Assembly (NCBI GenBank): GCA_903868455.1
Contig: CAIPVK010000141.1
Coordinates: forward strand, 1-34,300
Direction of reading: 5' to 3'
Source: an uncultured Opitutia bacterium
Lineage (GTDB): Bacteria > Verrucomicrobiota > Verrucomicrobiia > Opitutales > UBA953
Length of the DNA: 34,300 bases
Position 1 is the stretch's first letter; each line of letters opens with the position of its first letter. The position numbers and the translations under genes are program-made. The notes under the pieces were generated by a model. It was not told where the DNA came from and ran no database searches. It worked only from the letters and a program-made list of their open reading frames with translations. This document shows positions 24,067-32,524 of this stretch, piece by piece.

Positions 24067-27024
24067 TCAGCGCGAGCCGGCGGGCGCGGCGCCCTGGGCG
24101 GCGGGCGCGGCCTCGGTGACCTCGCGGTAGGCGGCGCCGCCGGGCGTCACGACCACGGGGTTCGAGAAGGTGGCGCCGTTGTTCACGCCGCCGACCTTGC
24201 TGCGGAGGGTGGAGCCGCCGGGCGAGATCAGGTTGGCGGTCACGAAGACCATGAGGTTGCGCTTGCTGGTGGTCTTGCCGTTGGAGCGGAAGGCCGCGCC
24301 GAGCAGCGGGATGTCGCCGAGCACGGGGACCTTGTCGTTGACGGTCTTGACCTCCTCGCGGGTGAGTCCCCCGATGACGACCGTCGCGCCGTCGAAGATC
24401 GTGACGTCGGTCGTGACCTCGCGGTGCGAGAAGATCGGCTGGAAGAAGCCCGAGGGGACGGTGACGGTGGTGTTGCCCTGGATGGCGACGGAGGTGCCGC
24501 CGTACTCCACGAAGCCCTCGAACTCGATGACGTGGGGCTTGAGGTTGAGGGCGATGGAGTCGTCCTGCTGGACGGCCGGGGTGACCTCGAGGATGACGCC
24601 GACGTCCTGCTCCTTGAAGTCCTGGGGCGTGCCCGCGGTGATGGTGACGCCGGCGCCGCCGCCGCCGTTCTGACCGCCGGCCTGGCCGACGTTGGACTGC
24701 ACGTCGCCGTAGGAGTCGGGGTAGCGGAGGGTCTGGACGATGCGGATGGTGGCGGTCTTGTTGTCCACCACCGTCAGGCTGGGCGCGGACATGAGGTCCG
24801 AGCCGTTGTTCTGCTCGATGGCGCGCAGGAAGAGCGAGAGGTCGTAGGAGCCGATCATGCCCACGAGACCCGCGCCGTTGGCGCCGCCGAAGGTGAAGTC
24901 GGGGGTGCCGAAGTTGCCGCGGGGGATGTTCGGGGGCGTGTTGGGGATCTCCAGGGCCGGGTTCTGGACGATGGTGACGACGCCGGTGACGGGGTCGGTC
25001 TGCGTCGAGGACGACAGGATGCGGCCGGGGTTGGCGACAGAGGTCTCGCCGAAGGCCTCGTTGACACCGCGCAGGCCGGTGCGGGCGCGGATGATCTCCT
25101 GGCCACCGACGGTCTGCGAGAGCTGCCAGTTGGCGGAGAGCTCGTTGAGGGTCTGCTCGTTGACCTCGATGAACTTGGCCTCGATGTGCACCTGCTTGGT
25201 GTCGGAGTAGCGGCGCAGGATGTTGCGGATGCGGTCGAGGTTCTTGCGGGTCTGGGTGGCGGTGAGCATCGCGCCGTCCCAGGCGAGGGTGGCGCCCTGG
25301 ACCTCGAAGTTCACGCCGGAGCGGGTGAAGAAGTTGCGGATCGCGACCTCGCGGGGGCTCGCGCCGCCGACATCACCGGGGCCGGCGCCGACGCCGGGGC
25401 TGAAGGGATTGGAGGCGCCGGAGTTGCCGGAGGAGGCGGCGGAGATGCCGGTCATCTTCGTCACGGCCGCGTCGGGCAGGGGGAAGAAGTCGGTCTCGAG
25501 GTCGCTCGAGCCGGAGTCGGGGCGGACCTCGATGATGCCGTCGTTGACGGTGAAGGTGTAGTTGACCTGGCGCAGGACGATGTCGATGGCCTTGTCGAGC
25601 GAGACGTTGCGGAGCGTGATGTTGACGCTCGGGTTGCGCTTCTCGGGGTCGATGAGGACGATGTTCACGCCCTTCTGGTCCTTGTCGTATGCCTGGGCGG
25701 CGGTCTGGATGACCTCGAGCGCGCGGTTGAGGGGGAAGTCCTTGATGGGGAGCTCGGGGACGGTGATGTCCTTGAGCTTCTGCAGGACGGGGTCGATGAC
25801 CTGCTTCTCGGTCGCGGTGCTCTCGCGGTTGTAGACCTCGGGGAGCTTCCAGGACTCGTCGAGCAGCTCGAGGAGCTTGCCCTTGGTCACGCCGCGGTTC
25901 CACTGGCCGGAGTTCTCGGAGAGGAGCTTGCGGATGCGGACCTGGTAGGCCTTGGCCTCGGGGTTCTGAGGCTGGTACTGCAGGACCTCGCGGTAGGTGT
26001 CGAGGGCGCCCTGGTAGTCGCCGTAGAGGTAGCGGGCGCGGCCCTTGACGAGCAGCTCCTCGACCTTGGCGTCCTTGGCCTGGAGGCCGGGCGAGATCTC
26101 GTCGATGCCGCGGTAGGAGGGGTCGCTGCGGCGGGCCTGGTAGAGCTTGAGGAGGCGCTGGTAGGCGAGGTCGTCGAGCTCGTTCTCCTTGTTGGTGACG
26201 AGCTTCTCGTACTCCTTGAGGAAGATCAGGGCGCGGGGCAGGTCGCGGGCGTCGATGGCCTGGGTGACGCGCTCGGCGAGGATGGTGGCGCGGAGGCCGA
26301 GGATCTCGCGGCGGAGGGGCTGGGTGGCGATGTTGCCGGGCAGCTCGGTGTTGGCCTTGTCGAGCTCCGCGTTGGCGGCGTCGAGCTCGTTGTCGCGGAT
26401 GAGGGAGCGGGCCTCGGAGATGTGGTCCTCGGCCTTGTCGACCTTGGCCTGGTTGCGGCGGGCGACCTCGCGCATGCGCTCGTTGACGAGGCGGTCGGAG
26501 CCGGACTCGCCGGCCTCGCGCGCGGCGAGGATCTGCTGGCGGGCGAGCTCGAGGCGGTCGCGGGTGGGCTTGGCGCCGGCGCTGGCGGGGAGGGCGGCCT
26601 CGGCCTGCTTGAGGAGGGAGAGGGCCTGGTCGTTGCGGCCGGCCTCGGCGAGGGCGAGGGCCTCGGAGACGGCGGCGTCGACCTCGGCGAAGAGGGCGGC
26701 GCGCTCCTGGGTGACGGCGTCGAGCAGCGGGGTGTTGGCCAGCTGCTTGGCGGCCTCGGCCTGCTCGGCGGCGCGGCGGGCGGCGGCGAGCTCGGCCTCG
26801 ATGCGGGCGATGGCCTCGCGCGCGCCGATGTCGTCGGCCTTGAGCTTGAGGATCTCCTCGTAGGCGGCCTTGGCGCCGGCGAGGTCGCCGCTCAGCGAGG
26901 CGGCGTCGGCCTTCTGGTGAAGCTGATAGAGCGCATCCTCAGGCGAGGAGGGGGCGTCCTGGGCCGTGACGGCGCAGGCGGCCGCCAAGAGGGCGAGGAG
27001 CGGGAAACGAGTGGGGGAGCTCAT
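24067..27024 (-). CDS. Type IV pilus-like secretin, Amuc_1098 family
   Basis: This is the outer-membrane secretin through which the pilus-like fibre passes. The 985 residues comprise a signal peptide (about 1-22), a long helical coiled-coil/TPR region (30-395, with a clear TPR at 323-357), an STN/N0-like domain (428-502), an N-type domain, and the C-terminal secretin barrel. The secretin gate motif VPVLGDIPLLG is at about 899-909, followed by KRNLMVFVTANLI. The extended helical N terminus is much longer than in PilQ and is typical of Verrucomicrobiota Amuc_1098 proteins. Its ATG overlaps the stop of the Amuc_1099-like gene by 4 bases. No pilotin gene is seen nearby. Confidence 0.95.
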   Translation of the reverse strand: MSSPTRFPLLALLAAACAVTAQDAPSSPEDALYQLHQKADAASLSGDLAGAKAAYEEILKLKADDIGAREAIARIEAELAAARRAAEQAEAAKQLANTPLLDAVTQERAALFAEVDAAVSEALALAEAGRNDQALSLLKQAEAALPASAGAKPTRDRLELARQQILAAREAGESGSDRLVNERMREVARRNQAKVDKAEDHISEARSLIRDNELDAANAELDKANTELPGNIATQPLRREILGLRATILAERVTQAIDARDLPRALIFLKEYEKLVTNKENELDDLAYQRLLKLYQARRSDPSYRGIDEISPGLQAKDAKVEELLVKGRARYLYGDYQGALDTYREVLQYQPQNPEAKAYQVRIRKLLSENSGQWNRGVTKGKLLELLDESWKLPEVYNRESTATEKQVIDPVLQKLKDITVPELPIKDFPLNRALEVIQTAAQAYDKDQKGVNIVLIDPEKRNPSVNITLRNVSLDKAIDIVLRQVNYTFTVNDGIIEVRPDSGSSDLETDFFPLPDAAVTKMTGISAASSGNSGASNPFSPGVGAGPGDVGGASPREVAIRNFFTRSGVNFEVQGATLAWDGAMLTATQTRKNLDRIRNILRRYSDTKQVHIEAKFIEVNEQTLNELSANWQLSQTVGGQEIIRARTGLRGVNEAFGETSVANPGRILSSSTQTDPVTGVVTIVQNPALEIPNTPPNIPRGNFGTPDFTFGGANGAGLVGMIGSYDLSLFLRAIEQNNGSDLMSAPSLTVVDNKTATIRIVQTLRYPDSYGDVQSNVGQAGGQNGGGGAGVTITAGTPQDFKEQDVGVILEVTPAVQQDDSIALNLKPHVIEFEGFVEYGGTSVAIQGNTTVTVPSGFFQPIFSHREVTTDVTIFDGATVVIGGLTREEVKTVNDKVPVLGDIPLLGAAFRSNGKTTSKRNLMVFVTANLISPGGSTLRSKVGGVNNGATFSNPVVVTPGGAAYREVTEAAPAAQGAAPAGSR

Positions 27025-27968
27025 TGAGGACGTGCGGAAGGGAAGAGGGGGAAGGCGGCGGGCGTGCCGTTGGCGGCGGGGGCGGGGGGGGCGGGGGCGG
27101 TGGGGAGGGGCGCCGTGGCGGGTTTCGCGGGGGCGGCGGGAGCCAGCGACAGGGTCTCGGTGAAGGTGCGGGGACCCTTGCGCGGGTTCAACGTAAACGT
27201 TTTGTCAACTGTCACCGTGCCGGCGGCGAGGTCAACCCCTTTGACGACGAAGGTGGCGCCGTTGTGCTCGAAGGTGGCGCCGACCGCGGCGAAGGTCCAG
27301 GTGGGCTCGCCGGCGTCGGCCTTGAGCACGATGTCGATGCGGTCCTTGAACTCGAGCGGGGCGACGTCGTCGATCTCCAGGGTCTTGCCCAGCTTCGAGT
27401 CCTTGATGGTCAACACCTTGCGGCGGACGGGCACGCCCTGGGCATCGGGTGTCACGACTTCCTTGAAGGCCACGGGGGTGATCCCCAGCTCGGCGACCGG
27501 ACGGTTGAGGCGGGCCTCGAAGCCGGCCTTGGTCTCCAGGTTGTCGAGGAAGAAGATGCGCTCGGCCTCACCCTTGGGGGAGGCGAGGGTGGTGCGGAGC
27601 ATCACCGGGTAGCGGGGGTGCCCCAGCTTGACCAACTTGATCCCGAAATCGGGGACCACGGGAGGGGTGTAATCCCGGGGGAGGTATTCCTTGAGCTGGT
27701 CGTCCCAGACGGTGGGCACGGAGTCGAAGAGGTCGTAGTTCCAGCCGTCCTCGCCGTCCTCGGGGCGCGTCCAGTTGGCGCGCAGGGCGAGCTCGTCGTC
27801 GCGGGTGAACGCGGGATAGGCCGCGCCGGCGGGGGCGCCGGCGGGACCGCGCTGGGCGGCCTCCTTGGCCATGGGGCGGATCCAAAGCAGCCCGAAGACG
27901 AGGCTGCCGAGGAAGAGCGCGCCGGCGCCGGCAAGCTTCAGGATGTCGTTGCGCTGGGACATGGTCAC
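27021..27968 (-). CDS. Pilus-like system protein, Amuc_1099 family
   Basis: A 315-residue protein with an N-terminal membrane anchor (about 12-30) and an extracytoplasmic domain with beta-rich segments such as FGIKLVKLGHPRYPVMLRTTL. It ends in an Ala/Pro-rich tail (about 277-315). Its position between the Amuc_1100-like gene and the secretin, with 4-base ATGA overlaps on both sides, matches Amuc_1099 in Akkermansia. A PilP-like role linking the inner-membrane complex to the secretin is plausible but unproven. Starts at 27968 or at the second ATG (27962) are both possible. Codons around 27190-27205 are unusually AT-rich for the gene. Confidence 0.88.
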   Translation of the reverse strand: MTMSQRNDILKLAGAGALFLGSLVFGLLWIRPMAKEAAQRGPAGAPAGAAYPAFTRDDELALRANWTRPEDGEDGWNYDLFDSVPTVWDDQLKEYLPRDYTPPVVPDFGIKLVKLGHPRYPVMLRTTLASPKGEAERIFFLDNLETKAGFEARLNRPVAELGITPVAFKEVVTPDAQGVPVRRKVLTIKDSKLGKTLEIDDVAPLEFKDRIDIVLKADAGEPTWTFAAVGATFEHNGATFVVKGVDLAAGTVTVDKTFTLNPRKGPRTFTETLSLAPAAPAKPATAPLPTAPAPPAPAANGTPAAFPLFPSARPQ

Positions 27969-29053
27969 TTGGCGGGAGCCGCGGGGGTCTCGGTCACGGG
28001 GAAGAGGTACTCAAGGCGCACCGTGTATTCGGAGGCGCCGGTGGGGATGACGCTGAGACGCTCGGCCTTGGCGGGAGCCGCGGGAGCCTCGGCGGGCCCG
28101 GCCGCGCCGAGGGTCGGGAAGAAGGGCGCGGGGGCGGGGGCGGCCGCGGGGCCGGCGCCGAGGTTGGCGCCGTTGGAGACGAGCTCCTTGAGGGTCTCGG
28201 CCGAGGGCTGGGTGATCTCGATGCCGGAGATGGCGACGGGCTTGCCCGAGTTCTGCACGAGGTTGACGAAGGCGCGCAGGGTGTCGGAGCGGCCCACGAA
28301 GCGGACCCGGAAGGCGAAGGAACCGACGAGGCCGGGGCGGCGGAAGCTGTGGCCCGAGAGCACGAACTCGTCGGACTGCAGCCGCACGGCGAGCGCCTCG
28401 GCGGAGGGCGTGTCGAGGGTGAAGGCCTGGCTGTCGCCTGCGGGGCCCGCGACGGCGGGGAAGGTCTCGATCGGCTCGCGGTCGATGGACTGGATGAGCA
28501 GGGGCGCGGCGGGGGCCTTGGCCTCGACGAGGGTCTCGAGGATCCACTCGATCATCTTCCGCTGGCGGTCGACCTCGCGGTACAGGCGCTGCGGCTGGGT
28601 GCCGCGGTTGAGGACGTAGCGACGGAAGCCGAAGCAGGCCTCCTCGCGCGAGGGCAGGCGGACGTCCTTGGACTGGGCGAGGCGGCGCCAGCGGCTGACG
28701 GACTCCTGGATCTGGGTGCCGAGCTCGTTGGCGATGCCGACGAAGCGCGAGTCGATCTGGCTCTCGGGGGCGCCGGCGATGGCGTTGCGGAGGGCCTCCT
28801 GGCGGGCCTGGAGCGCGGCGAGGTCGGCCGAGGCGGCGGCGACGTTGTCGGCGTTGAGCGCGACGGGGTCGCCGCCCTCGGGCAGGGCGGCCCCGCTCAC
28901 GAGGGCGTTCACCGCCGAGGTCACGCGCCGCAGGTCGGCGTCGGCCTTGGCCTGGGCGGCGTAGGCGTTGTAGGCGAGCACGCAGCCGGCGGCGAAGACG
29001 AGGCCGAGCGCGCCGAGGGCGACCTGGAAGGGGAGATGGGGACGGTTGGCCAC
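27965..29053 (-). CDS. Pilus-like protein, Amuc_1100 family
   Basis: The 362-residue product starts with GTG at 29053, has a transmembrane anchor (about 9-30), a helical coiled-coil region and a C-terminal domain ending EYTVRLEYLFPVTE. In Akkermansia Amuc_1100 is an abundant outer-surface protein reported to signal through TLR2; whether this homologue is exposed is unknown. Layout is PilO-like, with a transmembrane helix, coiled coil and ferredoxin-like fold. It is longer than the Akkermansia protein (317 residues), mainly through an Ala/Pro-rich insert before the C-terminal strands. Its stop overlaps the next start. Family assignment relies on order, size and layout; primary sequence similarity looks modest. 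Confidence 0.85.
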   Translation of the reverse strand: MANRPHLPFQVALGALGLVFAAGCVLAYNAYAAQAKADADLRRVTSAVNALVSGAALPEGGDPVALNADNVAAASADLAALQARQEALRNAIAGAPESQIDSRFVGIANELGTQIQESVSRWRRLAQSKDVRLPSREEACFGFRRYVLNRGTQPQRLYREVDRQRKMIEWILETLVEAKAPAAPLLIQSIDREPIETFPAVAGPAGDSQAFTLDTPSAEALAVRLQSDEFVLSGHSFRRPGLVGSFAFRVRFVGRSDTLRAFVNLVQNSGKPVAISGIEITQPSAETLKELVSNGANLGAGPAAAPAPAPFFPTLGAAGPAEAPAAPAKAERLSVIPTGASEYTVRLEYLFPVTETPAAPAK

Positions 29054-29057
29054 GGCT

Positions 29058-30767
29058 TCAGAGGGACTTGTCCTGCTTGATCACGAGGGTCAGGGACAGG
29101 CGGGGGAGGTTGGGCTGCGAGGTGTCGGCGCGGATCTCCGAGTCGGGGATCGCCTCCACGAAGCTGTTCTTGCGGAGGGCCTCCACGAGCTCGCGCTGGC
29201 GGCGGCGGAAGACCTCGGCGTTGATCACGGCGTCCTTGCCGGGGGCGACCTCGGGCAACAGGAGGCGCACGCTGAGGACGACCTTCGTCACCGCGGGCGG
29301 CGGCGGGGCCGCGGGCTCGCCCTCGGCGGGCGCGGGGGCGGCGGGCTGGTCGCGACGGACGCGCAGCTCCTCGACCCACTGGTGGCGGGCGGAGAGCACC
29401 TGCGACTGCAGCTCGACGAGGAAGTCGTTCCAGTGGGAGCGGGAGACGACGACCGAGTCGAGCTGGGCGTTGGTGGCGGCGACCTCGGCGGCCTTCTGGC
29501 GCAGGCCGAGGATCTCGCCGCGGCGGCCGGTCAGCTCGACCTCGCGCGACTTCACCACGCCCACGCGGGCGGCGGCGGCGGACGCGGCGTCCTGGAGGAA
29601 CCACCAGGCCGGGATGGGCGCGAGCGCGAGGAGGGCGGCGGCGGCGAGCAGGATCGGCTTGCGGGCGTTGAAGGCGATCTGCTCGGCGATCGGGGCGGGG
29701 ATCAGGTTGACGCCGGCGGGGTCGGGCAGGACGAGGCGGGCGGCCTCGCCGATGGGCTCGGAGAGCTGGGCGCGGACGGCCTCGACGTACTCGGGGTTGA
29801 CGTTGGCGCCGAGCGAGACGGCGGCCAGGGGGTCGAGGGCGTCGACGGGCAGGCGGAGCGTCTCGGCGAGCTGCTCGCGGAGGCCGGGGAGCATCGAGCC
29901 GCGGCCGGCGAGGAGCACGCGCGCGGGCTGGCGGGCCGGATGGGTGCGCTTGAGGTTGATGAGGCGGCGGTTGATGTCCTGCGCGAGGCGGCGCGAGAAG
30001 GCCTGGGCGTTGGCGACGAGCGCGGCGGCCTGGGGGTCGCCCTCGGCGAGCTGGACGACGCCGGTGAAGAAGCCGACCTTGAGCGCCTCGGCGTTGGCGA
30101 AGGCGTTGCCGGTGTTGTCGGAGACGCCCTGGGTGACGGTGTTGCCGCCGAGCGTGGCGGTCTGGACGCTCATGCCGGAGGGTCCGGCGAAGGTCAGGTT
30201 CGTCGTGCGCGAGCCGACGTGGACGATGAGGACCTCCTCCGCGGCGTCGCCCGAGGCGAGGCGCCACGTCTGGCTGTCGAGGAGGGGCGCGGCCTGGATG
30301 CCCGCGGGGCGCAGCCCGGTGGCGGCGATCTCGTTGGCGAGGCGCGTGGCGACGTCGGTGCGCAGCGCGAAGAGGAGGACCTCGGCCTCGACGCCGTCGG
30401 AGGCGAGCACCTGGCTGCCCCAGACCACCTCGGAGAGCGGGTAGGGAATGGCGTTCTGGGCCTCGAAGGCGACGATCTGGGCCTGGCGCTCCTTCTCGAC
30501 CTGGGCGACCTTGAGGGGCTTGGAGAGGAGGAGGAAGCCGGGGACGACGACGGTGGCGACGCCCGAGAGCTCGTGCTGCTGGACGAGGCCGCGGAGGGCC
30601 TCGAGGGCGGCGGCGATCCATTCCTCCTCGCCGGCGAGGCCGGGGGGCAGGTCCTGGACGATCACGCGCTCGAGGGTCAGGCGGCCGGCCTGGGCGGAGA
30701 AGGTCGACACCGACACGTGGCCGGCGCCGAGGTTGACGACGGTGGAGGACTTGGCGCTCGCGCTCAT
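29058..30767 (-). CDS. PilM-like ATPase fused to PilN-like domain, Amuc_1101 family
   Basis: The first 340 residues are a PilM/FtsA-type actin-like ATPase: N-terminal phosphate loop VVNLGAGHVSVS (10-21), second phosphate motif VHVGSRTTNL (182-191) and adenosine motif LLAGRGSMLPGL (285-296). Then comes the PilN-type sequence NLIPAPIAEQ (354-363), a transmembrane helix (about 371-390), a coiled coil and a C-terminal ferredoxin-like domain. In other type IV pili PilM is cytoplasmic and grips the N-terminal tail of PilN; here both are one 569-residue chain. The upstream gene ends 19 bases away and the Amuc_1100-like GTG follows after 4 bases. Confidence 0.92.
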   Translation of the reverse strand: MSASAKSSTVVNLGAGHVSVSTFSAQAGRLTLERVIVQDLPPGLAGEEEWIAAALEALRGLVQQHELSGVATVVVPGFLLLSKPLKVAQVEKERQAQIVAFEAQNAIPYPLSEVVWGSQVLASDGVEAEVLLFALRTDVATRLANEIAATGLRPAGIQAAPLLDSQTWRLASGDAAEEVLIVHVGSRTTNLTFAGPSGMSVQTATLGGNTVTQGVSDNTGNAFANAEALKVGFFTGVVQLAEGDPQAAALVANAQAFSRRLAQDINRRLINLKRTHPARQPARVLLAGRGSMLPGLREQLAETLRLPVDALDPLAAVSLGANVNPEYVEAVRAQLSEPIGEAARLVLPDPAGVNLIPAPIAEQIAFNARKPILLAAAALLALAPIPAWWFLQDAASAAAARVGVVKSREVELTGRRGEILGLRQKAAEVAATNAQLDSVVVSRSHWNDFLVELQSQVLSARHQWVEELRVRRDQPAAPAPAEGEPAAPPPPAVTKVVLSVRLLLPEVAPGKDAVINAEVFRRRQRELVEALRKNSFVEAIPDSEIRADTSQPNLPRLSLTLVIKQDKSL

Positions 30768-30786
30768 GGTGCGGGGCGGCTCGGGG

Positions 30787-31479
30787 TCAGCGGGACGAGA
30801 GGTCCTCGCGGACGAACTCGGGGGAGAACCGGGCGACGTCCGCCTCGAGGTTGTCGACGAGGTAATGGGGGCGCAGGAAGCCGGCGTTGCCGAGGCAGCC
30901 GCGGTCGGCGAAGCCCTTCACGTTGTCGAAGGCGGCCTTCTCGGTGAGCAGCTTGGCCACCGCGGCCTTCTGGTCGGCGACGAAGGCGCCGCGCGCGTCG
31001 AACAGGGACTGGGGCGTGCCGGCGACCTCGAGCTCGACGAAATGGACGTCGGGGTCCTTGCGCAGCGCGTCGCGCTTCACGATGTCGCCTGGCAGGTAGA
31101 AGAACACCGAGCGCGCCGAGTTGACCTCCATGGTGAGGACCGTCGCGGAGGCGCGGTAGAAGCTCCACTCCTCGAGGTTCTTGGCGTTGTTCTTGTTGTT
31201 GAAGCCGAGCGTGACGGTGACCTTCACCCGGTCGACCCAGCGCTTGTTGAGGGCCTTGGGATCGGGATTGGAGCGGGCGTCCAGCACGACCTCCACCCGG
31301 TTCCAGGGGTTGGTGGCCATGCCGTTCATGCGGGTCTGGCTGAAACGGACGTCCTTGACCAGGACCGCCTTATCCGGGGCGCCCGCCGCCGCGTTGGCCG
31401 CGGGTTGCTGCGCCAGGAGCGGGGGGAAGGACAGGCAAAGCGCCAGCGCCGCCAGGCACGAGGGCAGGAGGGAGGGCAT
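30787..31479 (-). CDS. Pilus-like protein, Amuc_1102 family
   Basis: First gene of the pilus operon. The ATG at 31479 has AGAGG 5 bases upstream, which fixes the start over a longer frame beginning at 31524. The product has 230 residues: a signal peptide (about 1-24, ending LLAQ), then a single beta-rich domain with DVRFSQTRMNGMATNPWNRVEV and DPDVHFVELEVAG. It resembles the periplasmic Amuc_1102 proteins, of unknown function, always found upstream of the PilM-like gene. There is no transmembrane anchor beyond the signal. A fibre-associated or periplasmic role is inferred from linkage only. Confidence 0.88.
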   Translation of the reverse strand: MPSLLPSCLAALALCLSFPPLLAQQPAANAAAGAPDKAVLVKDVRFSQTRMNGMATNPWNRVEVVLDARSNPDPKALNKRWVDRVKVTVTLGFNNKNNAKNLEEWSFYRASATVLTMEVNSARSVFFYLPGDIVKRDALRKDPDVHFVELEVAGTPQSLFDARGAFVADQKAAVAKLLTEKAAFDNVKGFADRGCLGNAGFLRPHYLVDNLEADVARFSPEFVREDLSSR

Positions 31480-31517
31480 AGAACCTCTATGGGCTAGGTA
31501 AGCGGGGGGGGTTGGCA

Positions 31518-31563
31518 AACGCAAAAACTCGGCGAACCCCTGCTAACGCAAATGGTTTGCGTT
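31518..31563. promoter_or_regulatory. Palindromic operator plus second degenerate site before the metal importer
   Basis: AACGCAAA-TGG-TTTGCGTT (31545-31563) is a perfect 8-base inverted repeat. 27 bases upstream the same half-site AACGCAAA (31518-31525) recurs, followed at the same spacing by a partial match (TCGGCGAA). The perfect copy ends 28 bases before the substrate-binding protein ATG. A Fur/Zur- or DtxR/MntR-type metalloregulator is the likely binder. Confidence 0.62.
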
Positions 31564-31591
31564 TGGCCATGGACCGGAAAGTCTGGGCCCG

Positions 31592-32524
31592 ATGCGTCCT
31601 CTCGCCGCGCTGCTGATGGCTTGCCTCACCTGCCTCGGGGCGGATGAGAGCCGGCCGCTGCGTCTGGCGACCAGCCACCCCTTCCTGGAGGAATGGGCCT
31701 CCCGGATCGCAGGCCCGGGCGCCGAGGTGGAATGCCTCACCCCGCGCGCGGCCGACCTCCATGTTTTCGAGCCCTCGCCCCTCACCGTCCGGAAGGTGCT
31801 CGAAGCCGACGCCATCCTCGCCTTCGACCCCTTGCTGGAGCCATGGTTGGCCCGACTCGTAAAGTCCAACCAATTGGAGGGCAAGGTCTTGTGGATTGGA
31901 AAGCCTTGGATCTCGGACCAAGGCACCACCTTGGCTTGCTGCCCCGAGACCTCGACGGGGAAGCATGCCCTCCTGAGGCGACCGGAACCCGTCGACCCCC
32001 ACCTTTGGACCGACCCCGCGCTCGTGCGCGAGCTGGTCACGCGCCTGCACGCCTGGCTGGAGCCCAAGCTCGGGGCGGCCGATGCGTCCGCACGGCAATC
32101 CAGGCTCGGGGCGCTTCGCGAGGAGGCGGCGGCGGTCGACCGGGAGCTGCGCGAGGGGTTCTCGCGCCTCGGCGACGACCGTCGCGGCCTCATCACGCAC
32201 CACGCCAACCTCTCGCGCTTCGCCGCGACCTACGGCCTTCGCATCGAGGGCGTCATCCTGGCCAGCGCCACGACCGAGGCCGCGGACCCGTCGGCGAGGG
32301 AGATGGCGCGGCTGATCGACAAGGCGCGCGCGGGCAAGGCGCGCTTGGTGGTGGTCGACAAGGGGAGCCGCGCGGCCGCGGCCGAGGTGCTGGCGAAGGA
32401 GTCGGGGCTGCCCCCTCCCCTGCCCCTGCGCGTCGACAACCTCGAGTCCGAGGGGCCCGGCTCGACGTGGGCTGGGATGATGCGCGAGGCGGGCGCGCGG
32501 CTTTCGGAGGCGCTGGCGCGATGA
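31592..32524 (+). CDS. Metal (Zn/Mn) ABC transporter substrate-binding protein, ZnuA-like
   Basis: The 310-residue protein has a short signal peptide (1-16) and the cluster A-I binding-protein layout with two lobes joined by a long helix. Metal-ligand motifs are DLHVFEP (56-61, His57), DPHLW (135-139, His137) and THHANLSRFAATYGL (202-216, His203/204); these equal the usual DPHxFEP, DPHxWLDP and HDAFxYFARRYG. The histidine-rich loop of many ZnuA proteins is missing, which is also seen in manganese binders, so the metal cannot be decided. It is first of three genes with overlapping ends. The ATG at 31592 has GGAAAG some 14 bases upstream. Confidence 0.92.
   Translation: MRPLAALLMACLTCLGADESRPLRLATSHPFLEEWASRIAGPGAEVECLTPRAADLHVFEPSPLTVRKVLEADAILAFDPLLEPWLARLVKSNQLEGKVLWIGKPWISDQGTTLACCPETSTGKHALLRRPEPVDPHLWTDPALVRELVTRLHAWLEPKLGAADASARQSRLGALREEAAAVDRELREGFSRLGDDRRGLITHHANLSRFAATYGLRIEGVILASATTEAADPSAREMARLIDKARAGKARLVVVDKGSRAAAAEVLAKESGLPPPLPLRVDNLESEGPGSTWAGMMREAGARLSEALAR

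Noticed and set aside
23815..27027. Plus-strand open frame of 1070 codons
   Set aside because: It is antisense to the secretin gene; the translation is Gly/Ala/Asp/Val-rich without domains. High GC with a strong codon bias on the true strand keeps the opposite frame free of stops.
27190..27215. TTGACA and an AACGT/ACGTT dyad on the minus strand as an internal promoter of the secretin gene
   Set aside because: It lies inside the Amuc_1099-like coding frame, encodes normal residues and has no -10 at 16-18 bases.
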